Below are positions 1-8,344 of a DNA stretch of 16,035 nucleotides, piece by piece. The position numbers were made by a program, and so were the translations under genes. The notes under the pieces are model-generated. The model saw nothing but the letters and a program-made list of their open reading frames with translations, was not told the origin of the DNA and made no database searches. The DNA comes from Chrysochromulina parva (taxonomy: Eukaryota; Haptophyta; Prymnesiales; Chrysochromulinaceae): NCBI GenBank assembly GCA_002887195.1, contig PJAB01001245.1, positions 1-16,035 on the forward strand, in the 5' to 3' direction. Within the stretch, counting starts at the first letter, position 1. Every line of letters starts with the position of its first letter.

Positions 1-942
1 CGAGTTGCATTCGTTCTCAAGGCATTCGCATCCTCGTGCGATAGCAGCCCTGGCAGCAAGGTTGGTGTCTTTTGGGACTACGGCTCACTCCCACAGCGCT
101 CACGCAGCTGCCCTGAGGGGGGGGATGACCGAACACCTGCAGAACGCGCCCGCTTCGAGCGTGCGCTCGACAACATGGGGCTGTGGTACAGCCATCCAAA
201 AACATTCGTGCTTCTCGTGTCGACGCCGCTGCCCGAGGGGGGTTACACCAACAGCGCGCCCTACGGGGCTCGAGGCTGGTGTATGGCCGAGAGGCACATG
301 AGCTCTATTGTCAAGGGCTCGGGCCTGCAGCTGGACCTCTCGCAACTCACTGGCGCTGAGTGCACCATCTTTGACATGGTCAATGCCTCTTCCGCACTTC
401 AGCCGCCCCCCCTCACCCCGACCGCCTTCGCCGAGAAGCTGCGCGACGGTGTCAGCAGCGAGCGCATCGCATTCACCAATGGCGGCGACGTCGACGTTGT
501 AGCCGAGATCTATAAGCGAGCGTTCACTACTGAGTTTGAACGCATGCGGCGCCTCTGCTTCTGCCATCGCAAATGGAACGACGCACAGGGCGAAGAATTT
601 TCAGCCGCCGTGCGATACGCTCTCTCTGTCGGAGGGCTCACGCACGTGGAAGCGCTCGAACTGGAACACAATCGCATCAGCGACCAGAGCATCATTGCGC
701 TCGTGGACGCGTGCCAAGGGCACGTTATGCCCAGGTGCGCTTACATCTACCTCGACCACAATGACATCGGCGACGCTGGGATGAGGGCTCTGGCGTCGGC
801 GATCGAGAGGAACACGTGGCCGTTGCTGAAGAGGGTCACAGTCGACGGCAACCCGAGGGCCAGCTCTGAGGCGCAAGCATCAGTTCTCGCCGCGCTGGAG
901 ACGCAAGTGGCGTTGCGTCGGGGGGAACGAAGCTCAATGTGA
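1..942 (+). CDS. TIR/HET-like domain plus leucine-rich repeat protein, 5' end cut by the window
   Basis: The frame is open from base 1 to the TGA at 940-942 (313 residues visible), so the true start lies to the left; the ATG at 175 is internal to the conserved domain. Residues ~21-110 hold a module with FWDYGSLPQ (24-32), a helix rich in E/R/F, WYSHPKTFVLLVS and RGWCMAE. That order (strand ending WDxxxLPQ, helix, strand, then RGWCxxE) resembles the core of TIR and fungal HET domains; this is my inference from pattern and not a family match. Residues ~213-300 contain ribonuclease-inhibitor-type leucine-rich repeats: VEALELEHNRISDQSIIALV, IYLDHNDIGDAGMRALASAI and LKRVTVDGNP. No introns are evident in the visible part. 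The gene converges on the dioxygenase gene, with 264 bp between the stops. Function unknown; sensing or scaffolding is plausible from the LRRs. Confidence 0.75.
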   Translation, partial: RVAFVLKAFASSCDSSPGSKVGVFWDYGSLPQRSRSCPEGGDDRTPAERARFERALDNMGLWYSHPKTFVLLVSTPLPEGGYTNSAPYGARGWCMAERHMSSIVKGSGLQLDLSQLTGAECTIFDMVNASSALQPPPLTPTAFAEKLRDGVSSERIAFTNGGDVDVVAEIYKRAFTTEFERMRRLCFCHRKWNDAQGEEFSAAVRYALSVGGLTHVEALELEHNRISDQSIIALVDACQGHVMPRCAYIYLDHNDIGDAGMRALASAIERNTWPLLKRVTVDGNPRASSEAQASVLAALETQVALRRGERSSM

Positions 943-1206
943 GGTCGCGGGGCTAACCCTGGACCAACCATACCGTCGAGACCGACATGCCAGACTCATA
1001 CCAAGTTTACGCAATATCGGCAGCCGGGTGATGGTGAAGTGATGGTGATGGGTGATGATTGGTGTGTGTTTTTAGCTGTTAACCATGTGTTGGGGCGCGG
1101 TGAGCTGCGCGCTGTGCGATGTCGGATATGTGTGAAACCACACGGTGATCGACCATGTGATCGACTGATATCCGTTGCTTTATTTGTATTGCCACGGGCG
1201 TGATCT
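943..1206. other. Convergent intergenic region with a candidate poly(A) signal
   Basis: This 264-bp stretch separates the stops of two convergent genes. It is less GC-rich than its neighbours and has a GTGATGGT-type G/T-rich run at ~1025-1070. On the minus strand AATAAA (plus-strand tttatt, 1179-1184) lies 23 nt past the dioxygenase stop, a plausible polyadenylation signal for that gene if this organism uses the canonical hexamer. No gene seen. Confidence 0.4.
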
Positions 1207-2595
1207 TTAACCGCTACTGGAAGGAGTCGTCCCTTGCTCACAGGTTCCCTTATTGGCAGAGAGCTCTGCCCGTGCACGTACGTGCCCATCGGCCGCCGCA
1301 GCGGTGAGCAGCTCGGCCGCGCGCACGCACGGATCCTGCGAGCTCTCTGGCAGAGGGCTGGGCCAGCCAAACTCGACGCCGCGCAGCAGCAGCCGAGCCA
1401 GGTCGTACGCGGCGCGGGAGCCGACGCTCGGCCCGCCCGATGGGCCGCCGCTGCCATCCGCGCTCACGACAGCGCTCATGACAGCGCTCATGACAGCGCT
1501 CACGACAGGAGTGGAGCCGGCGGCGCTACCGGTACCGATCGGCGCAGCACTAAACGCCGTCCTGGGCACCGTCTCGCGGTCGGCGCGTCGTGCCGAGCAT
1601 CCGCTGGTGTCGGCATGCTCCGCGAGCACCTCGGAAGGCCTCTGAGTGCCTCCGAGTGCCTCCGATGGCATCGATCCGCCCGCTACGGCGCGTCGCAACG
1701 AGCCGCCCGCTACGGCGCGTTCCAGCCAAGCAGCCGCCAGTTTCAGGTCGACGGGCAGACCTTTCCCCACAGCGTATGCGTTGCCGAGGAGGTGCTGTGC
1801 GGGTGCGAAGCCGCCGTGCGCGCTCACGTTGTACCAGCGTGCCGCAAGCGCGTCCCGATCGAGCGCCGTCGTGAGCGCTTGGGAGGCGCGGGAGGCATGC
1901 AAGAACGCTCCGAAGGGCTCGCCCGCGACAGCGCGCGCAAGGTACCAATCTCCGGCGCCTGCCATCGTGCAGCGCGCGCACGTGCGAAACCAGACGACCA
2001 GCGACCAGCGCTCGCCTTCGGTCACGTGCACGCCATGGAACAGGTCGGATGCATGCACGACGGCCTCTCCGTCGTCGAGCGGCAGCCACCAGCGTGTCGT
2101 GAGGTTCGAGAGGAAGAGACCGCCCTGGTACCCGCTGCGGCGGCTCAGCGAAACGACGGCGGTCACTGCGGCGTGCCCATCAACGTGCTCGTAGTGCGAC
2201 CGTCGCTCGAATGGTCGGTAGCGGCGGATGAGGCACGTGCACGGCGTGCATCGACCACGAGCACTACTCGCGCAAATCGGCGAGCGGTCGGCGTGCTGTC
2301 GCAGCGTGTGCAGCGCCGGCTGAAGCAGCTCGGCAAGAGCATGAGCATCCTCCTGGATGACGCCGTCTTTGATCACGTAGAACTCATGCGCTGGATGGCC
2401 GTCCACCGAGTCGGGCCTCTCGTCGAAGGTCAGAGCGGCGGCCACTGCGTGCACGCCTTGGATGACGCTCTCCTCCAAGATTGATGGCAGCACCAGAAAT
2501 GGTGACGGTCTCATGTTGTGGCCGCTCCACACCACGGCGCCGGAGAAGTGGCCGTCGGCTCCGCGTTGGAGCTCGGATCGATCGATGGCCAACAT
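1207..2595 (-). CDS. Prolyl 4-hydroxylase-like Fe(II)/2-oxoglutarate dioxygenase with Sel1-like repeats
   Basis: Intronless 462-residue frame; the ATG at 2595 is the first in frame after a stop at 2662-2664. Residues ~120-205 have the P4H double-stranded beta-helix signature: H137-V-D139 as the proximal iron ligands, YQGG at 156-159, DGEAVVHASDLFHG with distal ligand H187, then VTEGERW with R196 as likely 2-oxoglutarate anchor, and LVVWF closing the core. P4H-type enzymes hydroxylate proline in proteins using O2, Fe(II) and 2-oxoglutarate; the substrate cannot be read from the sequence. Residues ~248-299 fit a Sel1-like repeat (AARWYNVSAHGG, AQHLLGNAYAVGKG) and a weaker unit is at ~395-450. 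Between them is low-complexity sequence including a VVSAVMSAVMSAVVSA run. No signal peptide is apparent, which argues against ER collagen-type hydroxylation. A large antisense frame over this gene is a GC-bias shadow. Confidence 0.85.
   Translation of the reverse strand: MLAIDRSELQRGADGHFSGAVVWSGHNMRPSPFLVLPSILEESVIQGVHAVAAALTFDERPDSVDGHPAHEFYVIKDGVIQEDAHALAELLQPALHTLRQHADRSPICASSARGRCTPCTCLIRRYRPFERRSHYEHVDGHAAVTAVVSLSRRSGYQGGLFLSNLTTRWWLPLDDGEAVVHASDLFHGVHVTEGERWSLVVWFRTCARCTMAGAGDWYLARAVAGEPFGAFLHASRASQALTTALDRDALAARWYNVSAHGGFAPAQHLLGNAYAVGKGLPVDLKLAAAWLERAVAGGSLRRAVAGGSMPSEALGGTQRPSEVLAEHADTSGCSARRADRETVPRTAFSAAPIGTGSAAGSTPVVSAVMSAVMSAVVSADGSGGPSGGPSVGSRAAYDLARLLLRGVEFGWPSPLPESSQDPCVRAAELLTAAAADGHVRARAELSANKGTCEQGTTPSSSG
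1468..1508. repeat. Short tandem repeat inside the dioxygenase gene
   Basis: A 12-bp unit (acagcgctcatg and variants) is repeated about three times in frame. On the coding strand it gives the alternating VVSAVMSA peptide in the linker between the two Sel1-like segments. Likely slippage-prone and neutral. Confidence 0.7.
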
Positions 2596-3259
2596 ACGCG
2601 CGGCTCGGGTCGCGCGGCTTGGATCGTCGGTGTGGTCGCGGAAGGAACAAAAAGCGAGCGTTCATGAGCGCCTGTGCTGTGGCGCTGTGAACGCGCGGAC
2701 TCTTTTTTCGTGGTTTGACTTTCGTGGGTACCTTGCTCCGAATTCGCTCCGACTTCGGAGGAGATCGCATGGAGGTTGACCACGAAAAAACCCGGCGGCC
2801 GCCCGAGCGCAGAGCACCAGGGCAAGCAAGCTAATTAGTCGAATACAAACAACACTCTAAACAAGAAGAAAAATCGAAAGAAAAAAGAGTCCGGTGTAAT
2901 AACCCGGACGTGTCGACCCACGACCGGAGACGTGTTGCACGGGGATGACATTCCCACCCCCTCCATTTCAAGTCTTGTGAATATACAGCACTGAAGAGGG
3001 GCGTGAGATGAGAATCACGATCAGAAAACAAAACTCTGAGGTACCAGGTATGATTGGTATATGCGCCCCGGTCACCCATCATCCCTCACTCTGAGGAATT
3101 AGTACCGCGAGATTCGTCTCCATATCGCCTTCGAATATCGCCTGATCCAAGGCAGCGGCGCGACAGCCCCCGCCGCCAGGTGCCTTGATTTCTGTAGCGC
3201 CAGACGGACCCTCCGTCTAAGACGCTCAAACTCCCTCCGCGTAAGATGCCCACAATGAT
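2596..3259. other. Intergenic region between the demethylase 3' end and dioxygenase 5' end
   Basis: The two minus-strand genes flank 664 bp without a supportable coding region; the short frames here show no domain and differ in composition. The left half has a perfect 12-bp inverted repeat, ttttttcgtggt at 2703-2714 and its complement at 2779-2790. From ~2820 to 3110 GC content drops. That part holds a GTCCGG/CCGGAC stem-loop at 2889-2909, which on the minus strand is followed at once by a T-rich run (CTCTTTTTTC). The dioxygenase promoter should lie here, but no convincing core element is seen. No tRNA, 5S or snRNA signature was recognised. Confidence 0.5.
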
Positions 3260-6200
3260 TCAATCCAGGTCCTCGATGAATGGGAGAGAGGGGGCGCGGG
3301 CGGGGGTGGGGGCGGGGGCGGCGGCGGCGGCGATGGCGGCGGCGGCGGCAGCGGCGGCAGCGGCGGCGGAAGCGGCGGCGGCGGCAGCGGCAGCGGCGGC
3401 GGCGGCGGAAGCGGCGGCGGCGGCGGCGGCGGGCCGGGGGGGGGCGTCAGCGACGGTGACGGCGACGGCGGCGGCCTCGGCGACGGCCTTGGCCCTGGAT
3501 GCGGCGGCGGCAGCTGGGGCGGGCGAGGCGGCGGCTGGCGACGTGGCCTCAAGCTGCCGGGCACGCTTGGCGTTGCGCGTGGACGAATCCCGCGCTTCCC
3601 CACAGGACTCACGCGCTTCCCCGCTGCCCTCTTCTGCTGTGGACGTCTCAGCCTTAGCGCCCTTGGCCTTACCACCCTCGGCCTCACCGCCCTCGTCCAT
3701 GCCGTCCGTCTCCCCTCGACCCCCTTGCCGGCGCTGCAGGCGCGCCGCGCGCACTGCCTGGGCCTCGGCGACGGACATCTCCATCGCAAGCTGACGAGCA
3801 CAGGAGCAGAGGATGCTCAGTAGGAACTCCATGCAATCAACGACCATCAAGGGCCATCAATGGCCATCAAGGGCACTCGCCTTGAGCATCATCTGCTCTT
3901 CCCCACTCGCGCCCGCCGCCGCCGCGGTCGTCCAGGAGCTAATGTTAGCCGCGCGCCGTCTTGGGCGCATGGGTGGGGCTGGGGCTGTCCCCCCACCGCC
4001 ACCGCCACCGTCGCCCCCCCCACCCTTACCGCCTGCACCGCCCCAGCCCCGGCTGCCACGCACGAGCTCACGGGCCGCCGAGACGTTCGCATGCAGCCGG
4101 CTTTGCTCGAGAAGCATCAGGACAGCGCGCCCCACGTCCATTTGGTTCGCCTCGAGCGCCACCGCCGCTTGCTCCGCGCCAAACCCCATCGCCTCGATTT
4201 CTGTTATGGCCGCGGATCTCGCGGCGTCACCGCCACCGCTACTGCTGCTGCTGCCACCACCACCGCTGCTGCTGCCTCCACCACCGCTGCTGCTGCCTCT
4301 ACCACCGCTGCTGCTGCTGCCTCTGCCACCGCTGCTGCTGCCTCTACCACCGCTGCTGCTGCTGCTGCCATTTGCACCCTCAGCGCCCTGGACGGCAGGT
4401 CTGGCGATAGCGGTGGGCTCGGCGGCGGCGGTGGCGCGCGGTGCGGCTGAGCCCGCGCCTGGCCCCTTCCGAGGCACCCCGCCATCTTTTCGGAGAGCGC
4501 CGGTCGCTCCTCGTCCGATCTCGAGTGCATCTCCGGTCGCTCCTCGTCCGATCTCGAGTGCAAGCTGCCTCTCGGCCATCTCCTTGGCGGCTTCGGCTGC
4601 GGCCATCAGGTCGGCCGCTCGCTGAGCGGCCTCGGTGGCCTCCCTCTCCGCCTCGATGGACGCGGCCTCGGCCGCCTCGGCCGCCGCCGCCGCCATCACC
4701 GCCTCCGCCGCCGCCAGCGCCACAAATTTCGGATGCTTGCGAGCGTTGCCTCTGCCTGCCGCCAAATTAGGCAATGACAGTGCCATATTAGGCAAGGACA
4801 GTGCCATATCATTATACGGCACGGCCGTGCCTGCGCCCGGCTCGGCGCCCGCTGCGGCCACCGCCACCACAGCATCGTTAGCATCGGCAGTATCCGGGGC
4901 GGACAAGGCCGCCGATGTCGCCGCTGCCCTTGCTTTGGCGGCGGCCGCCGCGCCTTTCACAGAGCCTCGACGTGCTCTGCCCGCCGCATTGGGAACCGAC
5001 TGCGCCGCCCCACCCTTGGGGTTCGTCATCTCTCTTGGACTAGCTTCCTTATTGGGACTACCTTCCTCGACCTTGAGGCCACCGGCGCCGCTGCCGGCGC
5101 CGCTGCCGACGGCGCTGCCGGCGGCGCTCCGGCGTGTAGGCTGACCCTCGGCGGCCTTGGGGATGAGTTCGTGCCGCTTCAAGTCACCAAAGAGGACATA
5201 GGGGCCCGGCGGCATGCGATTGAACAGGCATTGCCACACGGGCGGACCTCGACGTCCAGAGCCCTCCTCCGCTGCCTCCACCTCCTCCTCCTCGTCCTCC
5301 TCCTCCTCCTCGTCCTCGTCCTCGTCCTCCTCGTCCTCGTCCTCGTCTCCACCCACATCTTCATGGTGCGATCTCCTCCGCTTGCCGCGCTGGGCGCTCA
5401 AGGCGGCCGCGGAGGCGGCGGGCGCGCTGCCCAGGGAAGCAGAGACTGGGGACGGGGCTGGGGCGAGCGCCGCCAGCGCCGCCAGCGCCGCCAGCGGCCT
5501 GTGCGCCGGCGGCGGCGGCGGCGCGGGCGGCGGCGGCGGCTTGCCCGCCTCAATGTCGAGCAACGCTGCGATGCCGTCGGCCAAGCACACCTTGCTTCCA
5601 CGTAGCGTCCACAACTGATGAGACTTGGCAGCCTCCCGAGTCAGGCAGTCCCGTGCCGCCCCGCGAGCACGATCCCACTGTGGCCACTCCGCTTGCACGG
5701 TGTCGACGATGAGCTCACGCGCGACGGCGCCGCTAGGGCCGCCGAGGGTGTGCGTCGCGCGCACGATGAAGCCGCGCACGCTGTCGCGCGGTGGGATCTG
5801 GGAGGCGGCACTCGGGTGCCCAAACATTTGGGTGCCGCCTCTCGATAGCGTGTGGGGGGGGGGAGGCGCCGACTCGTATTGGGCACCCGAGTCGGCGCCG
5901 TGTTGGGCGTCCGCGTTGGCGCCGTATTGGGCACACGAGCCAGCGCTGGCTTCCTCGGTCGCGCAAGTGAAGGTGGCGGCGGCGGTCGACAATGCTCCCG
6001 AGGTCGCGGCGCCGTCGTGGGCAGAGGTGCGTAGCGTCAGACCGGCGCTGTCGTGGGCATTGGAGGTGACAGGGCCCTTGCGCACACGGCGCTGTGCGGG
6101 GGAGCGCCGGCCGCTCGGCTTACCGGTGCCGTTGCCACCCTTGCGCGCGCCGCCGGCGCCGCCGCTGCCGCCACTGCCGCCATCCTCATCCGCCTCGTCG

Positions 6201-7928
6201 TCGTCGTCGCCCGCCCCGTCGCCTGAGACGGCGCCCGCGACGGCGCCCGCGACGGCGCCCGCGACGGCGCCCGCGCTCGGACCGCCGCTACTGCCGCCCA
6301 TACGGCGCCCGACACGGCGCCCCGCGCCCTTGGTTCCAATAGAACGCCAGTCAGCCTCGCCGCTCTCATCGTCAGATGCCTCCCCGCACGCTCCCGGCGT
6401 CCACCCCATCTCAAACCGGCGCATGTCGATGACGCACACGTCGTCCCCGCCAATGGCGCAGCAGCATCGCGTGGCCGCGTGCCCAAACGGCAACCAGAGC
6501 GGCAGCGCAAAGTTGGTCGACTCGGCGCAGTTGAGCCCCAAGTTGAAGCCGAAGTGGTAGGCCTGGGGCAGCTCGATCACAGCAAGGTTGTGCGCTCACA
6601 ATCAAGGGCCATCGACGGAGAGCAAGCGCAATCAAGAGCCATCAAGGGAGATCCCACCTTGGGAAGCGTGATCACAAACTCGCCCGCGTACTGGCGCAGT
6701 GTCGAGCACCGAACTCCATTCTGCGCGAAGACGCCCGGCGCGATGAGGGTCGTCTTGTGCCGCAGGAATTCAGCGCACTTGGCGTGCTCGTCGGGCATGA
6801 GCTGCGCGCCGAGATCGAGCGAGATCGATCAGAGGGACCAAAAGACGAGACTTGAGGGCGCCATCAAGGGGTCATCAAGGGCCATCACGAGAGCTCGTCG
6901 GAGATCTCGCAGCGAGATCACGGGAGCTCGTCGGAGATCTCACCTGGGCGGCGAGCAGCTCGATCATCGTGGCGCACGTGGACGAGGCGCCGTACCACTG
7001 CTTGGGGGCACCGTAGTGCAGCTGCGGGTGCGCGCACGATCGAGTGCACCGAGTGCACCGAGAGCACCGAGCAAGGGTTAGGGGCAGCGGCCGCAGCAAA
7101 GCAACAGCAGATCAGCAGCAGCAGCAGGAGCAGCAGCGGCAGTGCAATCAAGGCCAATCAAGGCCAATCACACGCAATCGAGGCCAATCAACGGGCGCAC
7201 ATAGTTGATCGAGAGCAGGTCCATATCCTCATCAAGGCCAATCAAGGCCCATCACACGCAATCAACGGGCGCACATAGTTGATCGAGAGCAGGTCCATAT
7301 CCTCGACATGCAAGCCGAAGAGGGCGCGGTACGCGCCAAAGTAGAGCATGGGTGTGTTGATGCCGTTCATCGGCTTGGAGATTGCGCCGTCGCCGCGCCG
7401 GAGCAGGTCCGGAAGGTTGTTCAGGTTCCACGGCTTCACGTCAGGAGCAAAGCGCGTGCCGTCGAGGTCGGCGCCGTACAGCGCAGGGCGTGCGAAGGCA
7501 AGCTCGGCCCAAAACTTGTCTTCGAGGTCGTCGAGCGTGTGCTCGTTGCGCACCTGCTCGCGCGACGCGTACGCCGTCGACTCGCGCTCGAAGCGCTCGA
7601 AGCTCATCGCCGGCCGCGTCTCGTGCATCAGCGCGTAGAGGCCCGATGCGTTGCCAGACGGCACAACGTGCTGCGCGATGGCGCCCGCGAGCCTGTACGT
7701 GGGCGGCGGCGGCACCTGCGGCGGACCCTGCCAGCTCTGCGGCGGCACAATCTTCGCGATGCCGCTCGGCCCGATCTGGCTGGCGATGGACGTCACATAC
7801 GCCGCAAAGTTGGAGAACTCGTCGTCAGTAGGATGGAAGATGGGAGCGGCGAATGCCTCGCCGCCGCGCAATCCGACCGGACGCCACCGAGGGCGCAGCT
7901 CACGGTCCGACTCCTGCGGCTCCGCCAT
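3260..7928 (-). CDS. KDM4-like: KDM4/JMJD2-type JmjN-JmjC histone demethylase with UBA and UIM (five exons)
   Basis: Exons on the minus strand: 7928-7275, 7021-6944, 6801-6658, 6562-3881, 3790-3260; all junctions are phase 0, giving 1362 residues. Donors are GTGCGC, GTGAGA, GTGGGA and GCGAGT (a GC-AG intron). JmjN spans ~28-66 (APIFHPTDDEFSNF, KIVPPQSW). In JmjC, H207 and E209 (GLHVEDMDLLSINY) and H295 (AYHFGFN) are the iron ligands, K225 (GAPKQWY) binds 2-oxoglutarate, and C253, H259, C325 and C327 form the KDM4 zinc site. H207-H295 spacing (88), H259-H295 (36) and H295-C325 (30) equal those of human KDM4A. Expected role: oxidative demethylation of trimethylated histone lysine such as H3K9 or H3K36, in the nucleus. 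A poorly defined, possibly winged-helix-like block lies at ~550-630, an acidic run at ~694-724 and a Ser/Gly run at ~1023-1070. UBA is 1078-1113 (MGF at 1084) and UIM 1180-1197 (LKLAMEMSVAE), then an Ala-rich tail. PHD and Tudor domains are absent. Confidence 0.92.
3308..3432. repeat. GGC/GCG trinucleotide tract coding poly-alanine
   Basis: A long run of GGC/GCG triplets in the last exon of the demethylase encodes an alanine tract near the C-terminus on the minus strand. The other minus-strand frame would read poly-proline and the plus strand poly-alanine, so long overlapping frames here are composition artefacts. Confidence 0.85.
4228..4372. repeat. Imperfect CTG/CCACC minisatellite coding a Ser/Gly linker
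   Basis: Repeats of ctgctgctgcctctaccacc type encode SSSGGRG and SSSGGGG units (residues ~1023-1070 of the demethylase), a flexible linker placed just before the UBA domain. Confidence 0.8.
5267..5357. repeat. TCC/GTC triplet tract coding a Glu/Asp run
   Basis: A cctcctcgtcctcg-type triplet run encodes about 30 nearly continuous acidic residues (demethylase ~694-724). Acidic runs are common in chromatin proteins and could contact histones; that role is inference. Confidence 0.8.
6563..6676 (-). repeat. Direct repeat at the two ends of demethylase intron 3
   Basis: The last ~19 nt of exon 3 (6676-6658, coding VITLPK) and the last ~19 nt of intron 3 (6581-6563, reading VIELPQ in phase with exon 4) are similar: both read TGTGATC, then GCT, CCC and AG. 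The offset is 95 bp, exactly the intron length. The functional join gives ITLPK followed by AYHFGFN, matching KDM4 enzymes. Confidence 0.75.
6884..6941 (-). repeat. 25-bp duplicate next to the donor of demethylase intron 2
   Basis: Two copies of atcacgNgagctcgtcggag plus atctc lie at 6884-6908 and 6917-6941 with one mismatch and 33-bp offset. In the transcript sense the first copy begins at base 3 of the intron (donor GTGAGA) and the second is preceded by GCGAG, so the donor-side sequence is locally duplicated. Confidence 0.8.
7032..7075 (-). repeat. Nine-base tandem repeat just before the intron 1 acceptor
   Basis: About four copies of a cgagtgcac-type unit lie 10-50 nt upstream (in the transcript) of the acceptor at 7022, next to a run of CTG triplets at ~7090-7140. 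Together they replace an ordinary polypyrimidine tract. Confidence 0.6.
7147..7304 (-). repeat. Tandem duplication spanning the exon 1/intron 1 boundary of the demethylase
   Basis: Units 7147-7230 (84 bp) and 7231-7304 (74 bp) are nearly identical apart from a 10-bp indel (gaggccaatc) and one substitution. A perfect 46-bp core recurs at 7185-7230 and 7259-7304. It holds the last 30 nt of exon 1 (coding MDLLSINY) plus the donor GTGCGC. Only the 7275 donor can work: reading on from exon 1 gives ten residues and a stop before the second donor. Confidence 0.92.
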
Positions 7929-8344
7929 CGCGCGAGGCGCGCAACGCGTCGATGAGATGGTTCCGCTTTCCCGAGCGCGTGTCCGACACGCGAATGCTGA
8001 TCCGAGTCTCGCGTCTCACGCAACTTCCGCGACTTATCGTTACAGTTACAGAACTTGTACCCCTTCCCAAGTTTGCCAAAGCATGCCACAGAACCTAGCC
8101 AATCAAAGGTACGCCAAGGCACCTCCACCGCTGGCTCAGAGAGCACACTCCAGCGGGTTCCACTGAGACTGGGAGCGTGTGTCGTTCATGTGGTCAACAG
8201 AATTCCCGCGGCGCTGGTGGTGGCTGGATAGTGTTGTCACCCCTTGTCCCACCCGTTAACAACTGTCCATTAAACTCAGCACAACCAGCATGCATTTCTC
8301 TCCTGGCTGTTACAGAACTTTCGTTTGTGGCCGCTATAAGGCGC
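7929..8344. promoter_or_regulatory. Divergent promoter region between the demethylase and EF-hand genes
   Basis: These 416 bp separate the two divergent ATGs (7928 minus, 8345 plus) and presumably hold both promoters. A 12-bp word, gttacagaactt, occurs at 8045-8056 and 8309-8320 in the same orientation, 117 bp and 25 bp from the two start codons. A TATAAG word at 8335-8340 is too close to the ATG to be a normal TATA box. GC content is lower than in the exons. The reading frame on the plus side stays open back to a GTG at 8177, but no ATG precedes 8345. Confidence 0.5.

Noticed and set aside
1234..2484. 416-residue plus-strand open frame opposite the dioxygenase
   Set aside because: No recognisable domain; it mirrors a GC-rich coding strand whose product has a clear P4H active site.
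2831..3110. U1-like snRNA, suggested by ATCATACCTGG on the minus strand
   Set aside because: The 5' end does not match U1, and no Sm site or conserved U1 loops are seen.
3226..3801. Minus-strand poly-proline frame overlapping demethylase exon 5
   Set aside because: It is a frame-shifted reading of the GGC tract; the other minus-strand frame completes the UIM and joins in phase.
3813..6560. Long plus-strand frames opposite demethylase exon 4 (3813-4625 and 5625-6560)
   Set aside because: Proline, alanine and serine runs read from the antisense of low-complexity coding sequence; no domains.
6563..6580. ATG at 6580 as start of a separate 907-residue protein
   Set aside because: These bases are the 3' end of intron 3; the upstream exons supply the missing JmjN and JmjC parts at exact KDM4 spacing.
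8177..8344. N-terminal extension of the EF-hand protein from 8177
   Set aside because: The frame begins with GTG and no ATG precedes 8345; composition resembles untranslated sequence.
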